Both the position numbers and the translations under genes were made by a program. A DNA stretch of 6,052 nt from CAYMSA01 sp964392965 (GTDB lineage Bacteria > Actinomycetota > Coriobacteriia > Anaerosomatales > Anaerosomataceae), in NCBI GenBank assembly GCA_964392965.1, contig CAYMSA010000092.1, positions 1 to 6,052 of the forward strand. The letters are read 5' to 3'. Below, piece after piece: positions 1 through 5,949 of the stretch (position 1 is the first letter of the stretch; each line of letters begins with the position of its first letter). The notes below the pieces were generated by a model. The model worked only from the letters and a program-made list of their open reading frames with translations, was not told the origin of the DNA and made no database searches.

Positions 1-153
1 GAGCGCCTGCGCCGGCATCATGACGAGCGCATGCACGCTGTAGAAGCCGAGGTTATACAGATCGCGGAAGATCAGGTAGTGCACCAGCATGAGCACGACA
101 GTCGCGGCGATCATGGCAACGCCGAACGTCGCCCGCCAACCGAGCTTCTTCAC
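1..153 (-). CDS. Membrane protein, N-terminal fragment (runs off left edge)
   Basis: This is the first 51 codons of a minus-strand gene whose remainder lies outside the window. The peptide starts MKKLGWRATFGVAM and has a hydrophobic segment at about residues 8-29, then the motif HYLIFRD (25-31), then a second hydrophobic stretch from about 35. A GTG start at 153 is preferred because GAAGGG (161-166 on the minus strand) lies 7 nt upstream. An in-frame ATG at 168-166 would add five residues but has no visible ribosome binding site. From memory, the W-G-hydrophobic-HYLIFRD pattern resembles uncharacterised small membrane proteins of clostridia and actinobacteria; I cannot confirm this and assign no function. 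It begins about 60 bp after the stop of the HerA-like ATPase gene on the same strand, so it may be co-transcribed with it. Confidence 0.6.
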   Translation of the reverse strand, partial: MKKLGWRATFGVAMIAATVVLMLVHYLIFRDLYNLGFYSVHALVMMPAQAL

Positions 154-184
154 CCTGGGACCCTTCATCTGGAACCGACACGAC

Positions 185-198
185 CGTCGCGCGCGACG
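185..198. repeat. 14-bp perfect palindrome between two minus-strand genes
   Basis: CGTCGCGCGCGACG reads the same on both strands. It lies in the 60-bp spacer between the stop of the ATPase gene (214) and the preferred start of the downstream membrane protein (153). No T run follows on the minus strand, so it is not a convincing intrinsic terminator. It could be a weak hairpin that affects downstream expression, a protein-binding dyad, or chance in a GC-rich spacer. Confidence 0.45.
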
Positions 199-213
199 CC
201 ATCCCCGCAGCCG

Positions 214-1767
214 CTACTTGCCCCGCAGGATACCGCCGAGCAGACCGCGGACGATCTGCCTCCCGAGTTGTGTCCCGGCCGAACGAGCGAGGCTCTTCCC
301 GAGCGCCTCGAGAGACGTGTCGCCCCTGCTCGAGGAGGGCTTCCCCGCGCGCGCCGCGCGCTCGGCCTCCCGAGCCGCCTTCTCAGCGTCACGCGCAGCC
401 TTCTCCGCCGCCTTCTCGGCCTCGGCCTGTGCACGCGCGGCCTCGGCTTCAAGCGCCGCCTGCTCCGCCGCCTGCGCCTCCTTCTCGGCCCGCGCGGTGA
501 GGATCTCGTGCGCGCTTTCGCGGTCCACCTCGGCCTCGTAGTGCCCGGCGACGAGCGATGCCGCGAGCACGGCCTGACGCTCGGCGGGCGCGATCGCGCC
601 GATGCGACCGTGCGGTGGCACCACGAAGGCGCGTCGCACCGGCTCCGGGCTACCGTCGGCCTGCAGCACCGAGATGAGGGCCTCGCCCACTTTGAGGTCG
701 GTCACCGCCGACTCGACGTCCACCTCCGGATTGGGCCGGAACGTCTCGGCCATCGCCTTCACGGCCTTCTGCTCGCGAGGCGTGAAGGCGCGCAGGGCAT
801 GCTGGACCTTGTTGCCGAGCTGGCCGAGCACGGTATCGGGGATGTCCACCGGGTTCTGCGTGACGAAGTAGACGCCCACACCTTTGCTGCGGATGAGCCG
901 CACGACCTGCTCGATCTTGTCGAGGAGCTCGTCAGGCGTGTCGTCGAAGAGCAGATGCGCCTCGTCAAAGAAGAAGACGAGCTTGGGCTTATCGAGGTCG
1001 CCCGCCTCGGGCAGCCGCTCGAAGAGCTCCGAGAGGAGCCAGAGCAGCAGCGTCGAGTACACGCGCGGCGACGACATGAGCTTGTCGGCGGCGAGCACAC
1101 TCACGTAGCCGCGGCCGTTCGCGTCGGTCTGCATGAAGTCGAAGAGGTCAAGCGCCGGCTCGCCGAAGAGACGGTCGCCACCCTGCTCCTCGAGCGTGAG
1201 GAGCGCCCGCTGGATCGCGCCGATGCTCGCGGCCGAGACGTTGCCGTACGTGGTGCCGATCTCCTTGGCGTTGTCGGCCACGTACTTGAGCATCGAGCGC
1301 AGGTCGTCCAGGTCCAGCAGCAGCAGCCCGTTATCGTCGGCAACGCGGAACGTGATGGTGAGCACGCCCTCCTGGACGTCGTTGAGCGACAACATCCTGC
1401 CGAGCAGCAGCGGACCCACCTCGGAGATGGTTGTCCGCACGGGATGGCCCTGCTCGCCGAAGACGTCCCAGAACATGACGGGCGCCCCGTGGAAGCCCCA
1501 GTCGCCGAGTTCGAGGTCGACGATGCGCGAGTCGACCTTCTTGTTGCCGCCGCCAGGCTGCGAGATGCCGGAGAGGTCGCCCTTCACGTCCTGCGCGAAG
1601 ACGGGCACGCCGATGCTGCTGAACGCCTCGGCCAGCACCTGGAGCGTCACCGTCTTGCCGGTGCCCGTCGCGCCGGCCACGAGGCCGTGGCGGTTTGCCA
1701 TGGCGGGCAGGAGCAGCAGTTCCTCGGCGTCCTTGCCGATGAGCAGGCCTTCAGTGAGATCGGTCAT
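214..1767 (-). CDS. HerA-like P-loop ATPase, DUF853/YjgR family
   Basis: A complete 517-residue cytoplasmic ATPase of the FtsK/HerA superfamily, matching the usual ~500-residue length of the DUF853 (YjgR) group. These proteins are predicted hexameric DNA-translocating or helicase-like motors; their cellular role is not established. Walker A is GATGTGKT at residues 32-39, and Walker B is LVFFFDEAHLLF at 263-274 with D268 and E269. A conserved segment YFVTQNPVDIPDTVLGQLGN (300-319), then HALRAFTPREQKAVK, should hold the sensor and arginine-finger region. Residues ~420-475 are an Ala/Glu/Arg coiled coil with repeated AEKAA-like units, followed by a short linker and the family-like tail RSAGTQLGRQIVRGLLGG. 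The ATG at 1767 is chosen because AGGGGA (1775-1780) lies 7 nt upstream. A 22-codon extension to 1833 has no such site and does not resemble the family. No nurA nuclease gene, the usual partner of true HerA, is visible. Confidence 0.93.
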   Translation of the reverse strand: MTDLTEGLLIGKDAEELLLLPAMANRHGLVAGATGTGKTVTLQVLAEAFSSIGVPVFAQDVKGDLSGISQPGGGNKKVDSRIVDLELGDWGFHGAPVMFWDVFGEQGHPVRTTISEVGPLLLGRMLSLNDVQEGVLTITFRVADDNGLLLLDLDDLRSMLKYVADNAKEIGTTYGNVSAASIGAIQRALLTLEEQGGDRLFGEPALDLFDFMQTDANGRGYVSVLAADKLMSSPRVYSTLLLWLLSELFERLPEAGDLDKPKLVFFFDEAHLLFDDTPDELLDKIEQVVRLIRSKGVGVYFVTQNPVDIPDTVLGQLGNKVQHALRAFTPREQKAVKAMAETFRPNPEVDVESAVTDLKVGEALISVLQADGSPEPVRRAFVVPPHGRIGAIAPAERQAVLAASLVAGHYEAEVDRESAHEILTARAEKEAQAAEQAALEAEAARAQAEAEKAAEKAARDAEKAAREAERAARAGKPSSSRGDTSLEALGKSLARSAGTQLGRQIVRGLLGGILRGK

Positions 1768-1774
1768 CGTTCGC

Positions 1775-1780
1775 TCCCCT
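1775..1780 (-). promoter_or_regulatory. Ribosome binding site of the HerA-like ATPase gene
   Basis: The minus strand reads AGGGGAGCGAACG directly before the ATG at 1767. The purine core AGGGGA is 7 nt from the start. It fixes this ATG over the upstream in-frame start at 1833. Confidence 0.7.
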
Positions 1781-1885
1781 GCGTCGATGGTCGTTGGGAT
1801 GAGGATACTCGTGGGCGCGGAGCGGCGCCACATGCGAAGCGCCGCGCGGGGCTGGCTGATCGGAGGGCAGGCTCAAACGGGCATC

Positions 1886-1891
1886 TATACT
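1886..1891 (+). promoter_or_regulatory. Candidate -10 element (TATACT) of the plus-strand membrane protein gene
   Basis: TATACT differs from the sigma-70 consensus TATAAT at one base. It is one of the few AT-rich patches in the 154-bp divergent spacer between the ATPase start (1767) and the membrane protein start (1922). It would start transcription near 1898, giving a leader of about 24 nt. I see no convincing -35 hexamer 16-18 bp upstream (the bases there are GAGGGC or similar), so the promoter may be activator-dependent or use another sigma factor. Confidence 0.35.
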
Positions 1892-1921
1892 CTAGACACC
1901 CGAGACGAAACGGCCCTGCCG

Positions 1922-2695
1922 ATGGAACCCCTTCCCGCGGAACACCCGACGCCCCCGGATGACCCCACGCCCGCCGAGCGCCCGACCACGCCAGCCGGTC
2001 CGACACCGTCGGGCCCCCGCGCCGCGCTCGCCCTGCGACGCCTCGCGAGCGCGCTCCTCATCGCGGCAAGCGTACTCCTGGCACTCGCCGCCATCGGCGC
2101 GCACTGGGTCGACGGCGTCCTGCTCGACACGCCGACGTTCGTCTCGGCGCTCGAACCGGCGCTCGACGACCCCGCCGCCCGCGCCGCCACCGCAGACCGG
2201 ATGACGAGCGGCATCACCGACGCGATCGACCTGCGTGCACTCGGTGCCGATCTGCCAGAGGAGTTCCTGCCGCTCGTGGAGACGCTAGCGACCGAGTTCG
2301 AGGAGTTCGTGCGTTCGCAGGTGCTCGCCGCGGTCTCCACGGACACCTACGGCGAGCTCTGGCGCGCCGACCTCACGTCCTGGCATACGGGGCTCGCAAC
2401 TGCTGTCCGAGCTGATGACGGCGAGGCCGCCTTCGAAGGCGCCTCCGTGAGCGTCGGCATCGGGCCATACATCGACCTTCTTGCCGGGACCACCGACAGC
2501 CGACTGCTCCGATCGCTACTCGAGCAAGTCCCCGACCAGGTGCGCCAGACGGAGGTGGCGGTCTTCGATGCCGGGCCGACGGGCGCGTACCTTCCCCACC
2601 TGCAGCGCCTCGACCGGGCGCGACCCTACCTGCCATGGCTCGCCGCCGTGGCGGCCCTCGTCGGGATCGCCCTCGCGCCTCACCGGGGACGCGCC
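1922..2695 (+). CDS. Actinobacterial-type integral membrane protein, 3' end lost in assembly gap
   Basis: The first 258 residues of a membrane protein, read up to the N run. A Pro/Thr-rich cytoplasmic N-terminus (residues 1-32) is followed by a transmembrane helix (~37-60), an extracytoplasmic region (~61-236), and the start of a second helix (~237-253) followed by HRGRA. The motif HWVDGVLLDTPTFVSAL (61-77), followed by acidic DDPAARAATADRMTSGI, matches a pattern common in uncharacterised actinobacterial integral membrane proteins, which usually have several more helices after the second. That comparison is from memory. No enzymatic motif is visible and I assign no function. The ATG at 1922 has only a weak ribosome binding site; it is chosen because coding character begins there and a TATACT element lies just upstream. 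The gene diverges from the HerA-like ATPase and converges on the pspA unit. Confidence 0.75.
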
Positions 2696-2795
2696 NNNNN
2701 NNNNNNNNNNNNNNNNNNNNNNNNNNNNNNNNNNNNNNNNNNNNNNNNNNNNNNNNNNNNNNNNNNNNNNNNNNNNNNNNNNNNNNNNNNNNNNN
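2696..2795. other. Assembly gap of exactly 100 N
   Basis: One hundred consecutive N, the usual placeholder for a gap of unknown length. It interrupts the plus-strand membrane protein at residue 258, so reading frames cannot be carried across it. If the protein has the two or more further helices expected of its type, the missing DNA is probably longer than 100 bp. Confidence 0.97.
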
Positions 2796-2814
2796 GCCCC
2801 CGACAGAGCAGTAA
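2796..2814 (+). CDS. Possible C-terminal end of the interrupted membrane protein
   Basis: Immediately after the gap, the frame starting at 2797 reads PPTEQ and stops at TAA 2812-2814, about 30 bp before the hairpin at 2844-2873. A stop here would place the end of the plus-strand gene neatly before the convergent terminator. Another frame stays open to 2912, but it would run through the hairpin and is Gly/Ala-rich. Five residues are too few to prove coding. The true stop may instead lie inside the gap. Confidence 0.3.
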
Positions 2815-2843
2815 CCGGCGGAGCGCTCCCTGGCGACGAAAGA

Positions 2844-2873
2844 GCCCCCGGCCACTTCGTAGCGACCGGGGGC
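2844..2873 (-). terminator. Intrinsic terminator of the TPM/pspA unit
   Basis: GCCCCCGG (2844-2851) and CCGGGGGC (2866-2873) form a perfect 8-bp GC stem with a 14-nt loop. On the minus strand the stem is followed by TCTTTCGTC, a short U-rich tail, which suits termination of transcripts coming from pspA (stop at 2962). The plus strand has no T run after the stem, though the hairpin could still slow transcription arriving from the membrane protein gene. Confidence 0.65.
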
Positions 2874-2896
2874 GATGGCGCGACCGGCGGGGCGAC

Positions 2897-2950
2897 GCGG
2901 CAGGCGGGATGACGCAACGCACGATCGCCGACCGCCACCCCGCCTGCGGC
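2897..2950 (-). other. Long-stem hairpin just downstream of pspA
   Basis: GCAGGCGGG (2900-2908) is the exact reverse complement of CCCGCCTGC (2939-2947). Two more pairs lie outside one mismatch, and the loop is about 30 nt. It begins 12 nt after the pspA stop on the minus strand and has no T tail. It may protect the mRNA 3' end or act as a first hairpin ahead of the terminator at 2844-2873. Confidence 0.45.
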
Positions 2951-2961
2951 CCTGTCAGCCG

Positions 2962-3678
2962 CTACAGCCCTGCCTTCAGCTGCGCGAGGCGCGCCTCGAC
3001 CTCGGCATCGTCCTCGATGTCCTCGAGGTCCTCGAACTGCGCGTCGAGCGTGGAGGCCGCAAGTTCTGCAGCACCGCGGGCCTTCGCCTCCTCGCGGCGG
3101 ATCTTATCCTCGAAGCGGCCGAGTTCGCTCGTGGGGTCGGTGATGTCGATCACCTTGATGGCGTCGGTCACCTGGTTCTGGGCCTCGGCCATCCGCGCCC
3201 GGGCGATGAGCTCGTCGCGCTTGGACTTGAGCTCCTCGAGCTTCGACTTCATGCCGTCGAGTCCCGTGCGGAGTTTCGACACGACCTCCGACTGAGCTTC
3301 GACCGCGGGCTTCATCCCCGCGATCTCCTGCTCGAAGTCGATCTGCTTCTTCAGGGCGAGACGGGCGAGGTTGTCGAAGCGGCCGGCTTCGGCCGTCTGA
3401 CCGGCGGCGCGCATCTTCTCGGCCTTCTCGGCGGCCACCTTGGCCTTGGCGCCCCACTCGACGGCGGCGGCCTCGTCCTCACGCATGTCGTCTTCCATCA
3501 TCCGCAGACCGCCGAGCGTCTGCGCCACAGCCGCCTCGGCCTCCTGGATATTGTTGGTGTAGTCGCGGATCATCTGGTCGAGCATGACCTGTGGATCCTC
3601 GGCCGCGTCGAGCAGGTTGTGGATGTTCGCGCGCGCGAGCTGGGCGATCCTGCCGAGGATGGACTGCTGTGATGCCAT
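2962..3678 (-). CDS. pspA: PspA/IM30 (Vipp1) family membrane-stress protein
   Basis: A complete 238-residue protein, slightly longer than the usual ~220 of PspA. Family members bind the inner face of stressed membranes through an N-terminal amphipathic helix and assemble into large helical rods or rings of ESCRT-III-like fold. The N-terminus ILGRIAQLARANIHNLLD (7-24) fits that helix, and DPQVMLDQMIRDYTNNIQEA (28-47) is the characteristic family segment. Residues ~48-215 are a nearly unbroken, highly charged helical coiled coil (for example KSKLEELKSKRDELIARARM). The tail is acidic (FEDLEDIEDDAEVEAR) and ends LAQLKAGL. The ATG at 3678 is chosen because GGAGGT (3683-3688) lies 4 nt upstream; a longer reading to 3735 would run through that site and a hairpin. 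The gene follows the TPM-domain gene by 75 bp on the same strand, so one operon is likely. The gene symbol reflects family membership; pspA versus vipp1 is not resolved. Confidence 0.93.
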   Translation of the reverse strand: MASQQSILGRIAQLARANIHNLLDAAEDPQVMLDQMIRDYTNNIQEAEAAVAQTLGGLRMMEDDMREDEAAAVEWGAKAKVAAEKAEKMRAAGQTAEAGRFDNLARLALKKQIDFEQEIAGMKPAVEAQSEVVSKLRTGLDGMKSKLEELKSKRDELIARARMAEAQNQVTDAIKVIDITDPTSELGRFEDKIRREEAKARGAAELAASTLDAQFEDLEDIEDDAEVEARLAQLKAGL

Positions 3679-3682
3679 GGTG

Positions 3683-3688
3683 ACCTCC
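3683..3688 (-). promoter_or_regulatory. Ribosome binding site of pspA
   Basis: The minus strand reads GGAGGTCACC directly before the ATG at 3678. This is the strongest Shine-Dalgarno sequence I found in the window. It decides the start against the 19-codon upstream extension and suggests efficient translation of pspA relative to the gene before it. Confidence 0.8.
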
Positions 3689-3695
3689 GTTCTCC

Positions 3696-3710
3696 GGGGG
3701 CGATGCCCCC
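3696..3710 (-). promoter_or_regulatory. Compact GC hairpin in the TPM-pspA spacer
   Basis: GGGGGC-GAT-GCCCCC on the plus strand is a perfect 6-bp stem with a 3-nt loop. On the minus-strand mRNA it lies 7 nt before the pspA ribosome binding site and 43 nt after the TPM-gene stop. No U run follows, so it is not a full terminator. It could stabilise a processed pspA message or partly attenuate transcription between the two genes. A separate pspA promoter in this spacer is not evident. Confidence 0.5.
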
Positions 3711-3753
3711 ATTGCTGACCGTCTATGCTCTTCACGGAGTCCTTGCGAACCCG

Positions 3754-5826
3754 TCAGAACCGTCCCCCGCCTCCACGACGACCGCCGCCGCCCGAGAACG
3801 TGCGGCTCGCGCTCCTGCGGGCGCTCGAGCCACCGAACGAGCCCGGCGAGAAGCCGCCGCCCGACCACCCTCCGCCGCTCGAACCGCCACTCGAGCCGCC
3901 GCCGATCACGTCCTGCAGCACGCCCGCGATCAGGCTGCCGATGATCACCGAGCCGAGCCCGCCACCGCTCGCCTGCGGACTCTGCGCGCCGCCGAACGGG
4001 CCGGGACTGTACGCCGAGACGTCGTGCTGCGCCCACTGCACCGCAGCTTCCGCGTACTGCTGGGCGGTCTGCGCTTCCGAGAGGGCCTTCGCCGCATCGT
4101 GCTGCACGACCGCCTCGGCCGAGGCAAGCCGCGCCTTGGCCTCCTGCAGGTTGGCCCGCGCTTCGGCGCCGATCGCACCGCGGCGTGTGGCGATGAAGGA
4201 CTCCGCCGAGGCGATCCGGTCGCGCGCGCTCGCGATCGCGCCGATCGCCGACGTGCGGGCGGCCTCGGCCCGTGCCGCGGCGTCCCGCAGTCCGCCGAGC
4301 GCCTCATCGAGCTGCGTGGCCGTGCGGCGCACCGCATCGAGTGCGGCGAGCGGGTCGCTCGGGGACTTCGCAAGCGCTTCACGTGTTGCGGCCGCCACGC
4401 GGAGCGCCGCCTGGGCGGCTGCCTGCGTCTCCGGCGACCCCTGCGCCTGCGTGGCCGTCCGCTCAAGCGCAGCGGCCTCCTCGAGAGCGTCGGTCCGGGC
4501 CTGCACGAGCCGGCCGCGCGTGTCGCCGATGGCTGCCAGCAGCCGCTCGGCCTGGGCCACGGCGTCCTCGGCAGCGCGCACCGTGAGGGCCGCCTCGCCC
4601 CGGTCGCCTTCCGCGAGAGCACCGCGTACGCCGTCGATGCTCGTCTGCGCGAACGTGATGAGGTCGCGCGCCTGGGTGTCGTCATCGATGACTTCGCCGA
4701 GTGCCGCCGATGCGTAGGCGTGCCGCATCTCGGCCAGAGTCGCAGCCGCCTGGGGATGAGCGGCCTCGGCGGCATCGAGACGCTTCGTCACAGCCTCGAG
4801 TACGCTCTCCGCACGGGAGGCGAGGTCGCGCAGCGCCTTGAAGTCGTCAGCCTTCGCATCGAGCGCGGCATCAGCGCCCTCCGCGAGTTCGATGATACGC
4901 TGCAGCATCTGGCGCCGCGTCGGCTCGTCTTCAGGCTGCGAGTCGTAAACCTGCTGCTGGATGTGGAACGCCTCGGCGACCTTCGCCTTCGCGTCGTCGA
5001 GCGTCTCGCGGTACCCGGCAACCGCCTCCGAGCCGAACTCCGCCTCGGCGAATCCGAGCTCCTGCTCGGACGTCTGAAGCGCGTCATCGATGCCGACGAG
5101 CGCCGCTCCCGCCCGCTTCTCGAGGTCCGCCGTGCTCATCTGTTGCTGTCCCGCCGCGGTGGGAGACCCCGCGGTGCGCTTGCGCCTACGGATGAAGAAC
5201 ACAACGGCGCCGACCACGATGACGAGGAGTGCAAGTGGCACTGCGCAGGTCGCAAGCGACGTGGTGCCGGTGGTGCCCGGGGTGTCCCCTCCGGAGTCAC
5301 CGGGCGTGTCGCCCGGTGTCGTCCCGCCGCCGAGCATCGCGCTGTAGCCTTCGGCCGCGCCGAGCACCGCTCCCGCCCAATCGCTCCGCTGGAGCTCCGG
5401 CTCGATGTACTCGGTGGCGATCTCGTCGAGTTCGGCGTCCGAGAGCTCGAAGCCCGCGTCGACCGACCAGGCGTACTGGCGGTCCTCGATAGCCACGGCG
5501 ATGAGCACGTCGTTCAGGCCCAGTCCGTTGATGCTCGCCGTCTCGTCCGTCCAGTCCTGCGCGGCGATGCCGTCGAATGTGCGCACGAACACCACGAAGA
5601 CCTGGACCTTGTGGTCCTCGTTCAGCTGCTCGAGCGCGCGTTCAGCTGCCGACGCCTGACTTCCCAGGGCACCGGCCGCGTCGGTGATGTATCCGCTGCC
5701 GAGTCGGCCGGGCTGCTCCGCATACGCGGGAGCGGCCGCCAGACCGACGGCGAGCGCCACGATGAAGAGCGCTGCGAGCACCCGGGACGCGATGCCCGGC
5801 ACCGCAACGCCAGACGATGAGCGCAT
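3754..5826 (-). CDS. TPM-domain (TLP18.3/Psb32/MOLO-1) membrane protein with long coiled coil
   Basis: A complete 690-residue protein. Residues 1-36 are a signal peptide (hydrophobic core ~15-32, likely cleavage after AYA). Residues ~40-165 are a TPM domain, including VQVFVVFVRTFDG (74-86) and NDVLIAVAIEDRQYAWSVDA (105-124), then ELSDAELDEIATEYIEPEL. A Gly/Pro/Thr/Asp linker (167-189) leads to a transmembrane helix (~190-212) and the positive stop RRRKR (213-217). Residues ~225-605 are Ala/Glu/Arg/Gln-rich helical coiled coil, predicted cytoplasmic. The end is a hydrophobic GGGLGSVIIGSLIAGVLQDV (621-640) and a Gly/Ser/Arg tail finishing GGGGRRGGGGRF. TPM domains occur in photosystem II repair factor Psb32 and in bacterial envelope proteins; some show phosphatase activity, but I would not claim it here. 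The ATG at 5826 fits the signal peptide and has GGGAGGG (5838-5844) 11 nt upstream, a slightly long spacing. The gene lies 75 bp before pspA. A TPM plus coiled-coil protein beside PspA is a recurring actinobacterial arrangement, which supports a membrane-stress role. Confidence 0.88.
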   Translation of the reverse strand: MRSSSGVAVPGIASRVLAALFIVALAVGLAAAPAYAEQPGRLGSGYITDAAGALGSQASAAERALEQLNEDHKVQVFVVFVRTFDGIAAQDWTDETASINGLGLNDVLIAVAIEDRQYAWSVDAGFELSDAELDEIATEYIEPELQRSDWAGAVLGAAEGYSAMLGGGTTPGDTPGDSGGDTPGTTGTTSLATCAVPLALLVIVVGAVVFFIRRRKRTAGSPTAAGQQQMSTADLEKRAGAALVGIDDALQTSEQELGFAEAEFGSEAVAGYRETLDDAKAKVAEAFHIQQQVYDSQPEDEPTRRQMLQRIIELAEGADAALDAKADDFKALRDLASRAESVLEAVTKRLDAAEAAHPQAAATLAEMRHAYASAALGEVIDDDTQARDLITFAQTSIDGVRGALAEGDRGEAALTVRAAEDAVAQAERLLAAIGDTRGRLVQARTDALEEAAALERTATQAQGSPETQAAAQAALRVAAATREALAKSPSDPLAALDAVRRTATQLDEALGGLRDAAARAEAARTSAIGAIASARDRIASAESFIATRRGAIGAEARANLQEAKARLASAEAVVQHDAAKALSEAQTAQQYAEAAVQWAQHDVSAYSPGPFGGAQSPQASGGGLGSVIIGSLIAGVLQDVIGGGSSGGSSGGGWSGGGFSPGSFGGSSARRSASRTFSGGGGRRGGGGRF

Positions 5827-5949
5827 AGCGAAAACCGCCCTCCCACCCCGTGATCGACACAGTGCGGCATTCGCCGCTTCCGTTCCGATAGTACCCATTC
5901 ACATCCGCATGCGACCGTCACGCGCGCATACGACAGCGGGTCCGGTGTA
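5827..5949 (-). promoter_or_regulatory. Upstream region of the TPM/pspA operon with candidate -10 and dyad
   Basis: This stretch should hold the operon promoter. On the minus strand TACTAT (plus coordinates 5888-5893) is a possible -10 element, with a leader of roughly 55 nt to the ATG at 5826. The perfect palindrome CGCATGCG (5906-5913) lies where a -35 element would be expected, and no good TTGACA-like hexamer is present. The same octamer recurs within GCGCATGCGC at 5997-6006. The ribosome binding site GGGAGGG is at 5838-5844. The promoter call is weak. Confidence 0.3.

Noticed and set aside
1768..1833. A 22-codon N-terminal extension of the HerA-like ATPase
   Set aside because: The ATG at 1767 has a well-placed AGGGGA site, and the family begins close to the GLLIGKD segment. 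The extension has no comparable site.
31..1962. A 643-codon open frame on the plus strand opposite the HerA-like ATPase
   Set aside because: It is antisense to a gene with clear Walker motifs and a ribosome binding site. Its translation is Arg/His/Leu-rich with no domain, as expected for the complement of a GC-rich gene.
2796..2912. An open frame after the gap, reading APDRAVTGGALPGDERAPG and onward to a stop at 2912
   Set aside because: It runs through the terminator-like hairpin at 2844-2873 and is Gly/Ala-rich without a domain. The alternative stop at 2814 fits the layout better, though the gap prevents certainty.
2875..3672. A 265-codon open frame on the plus strand opposite pspA
   Set aside because: It is antisense to an unmistakable PspA family protein. 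Its Leu/Arg/Gly/His composition is typical of a shadow frame.
3679..3735. A 19-codon N-terminal extension of PspA
   Set aside because: It would run through the GGAGGT site and the intergenic hairpin, and PspA proteins start close to the amphipathic helix.
5280..5330. Short GC-rich near-repeats (GGTGTC/CCCGG units) considered as a repeat array
   Set aside because: They encode the Thr/Pro/Gly/Asp linker TPGDTPGDSGGDTPG of the TPM protein. They are irregular and there are no CRISPR-like spacers.
3703..5820. A 705-codon open frame on the plus strand opposite the TPM-domain gene
   Set aside because: The translation is Arg-rich low complexity with no recognisable domain. The minus strand carries a signal peptide, TPM domain and membrane helix in order.
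5827..5898. A 24-codon N-terminal extension of the TPM-domain protein
   Set aside because: It would place a long polar segment before a normal signal peptide. The ATG at 5826 gives a standard n-region length and has a purine-rich site upstream.
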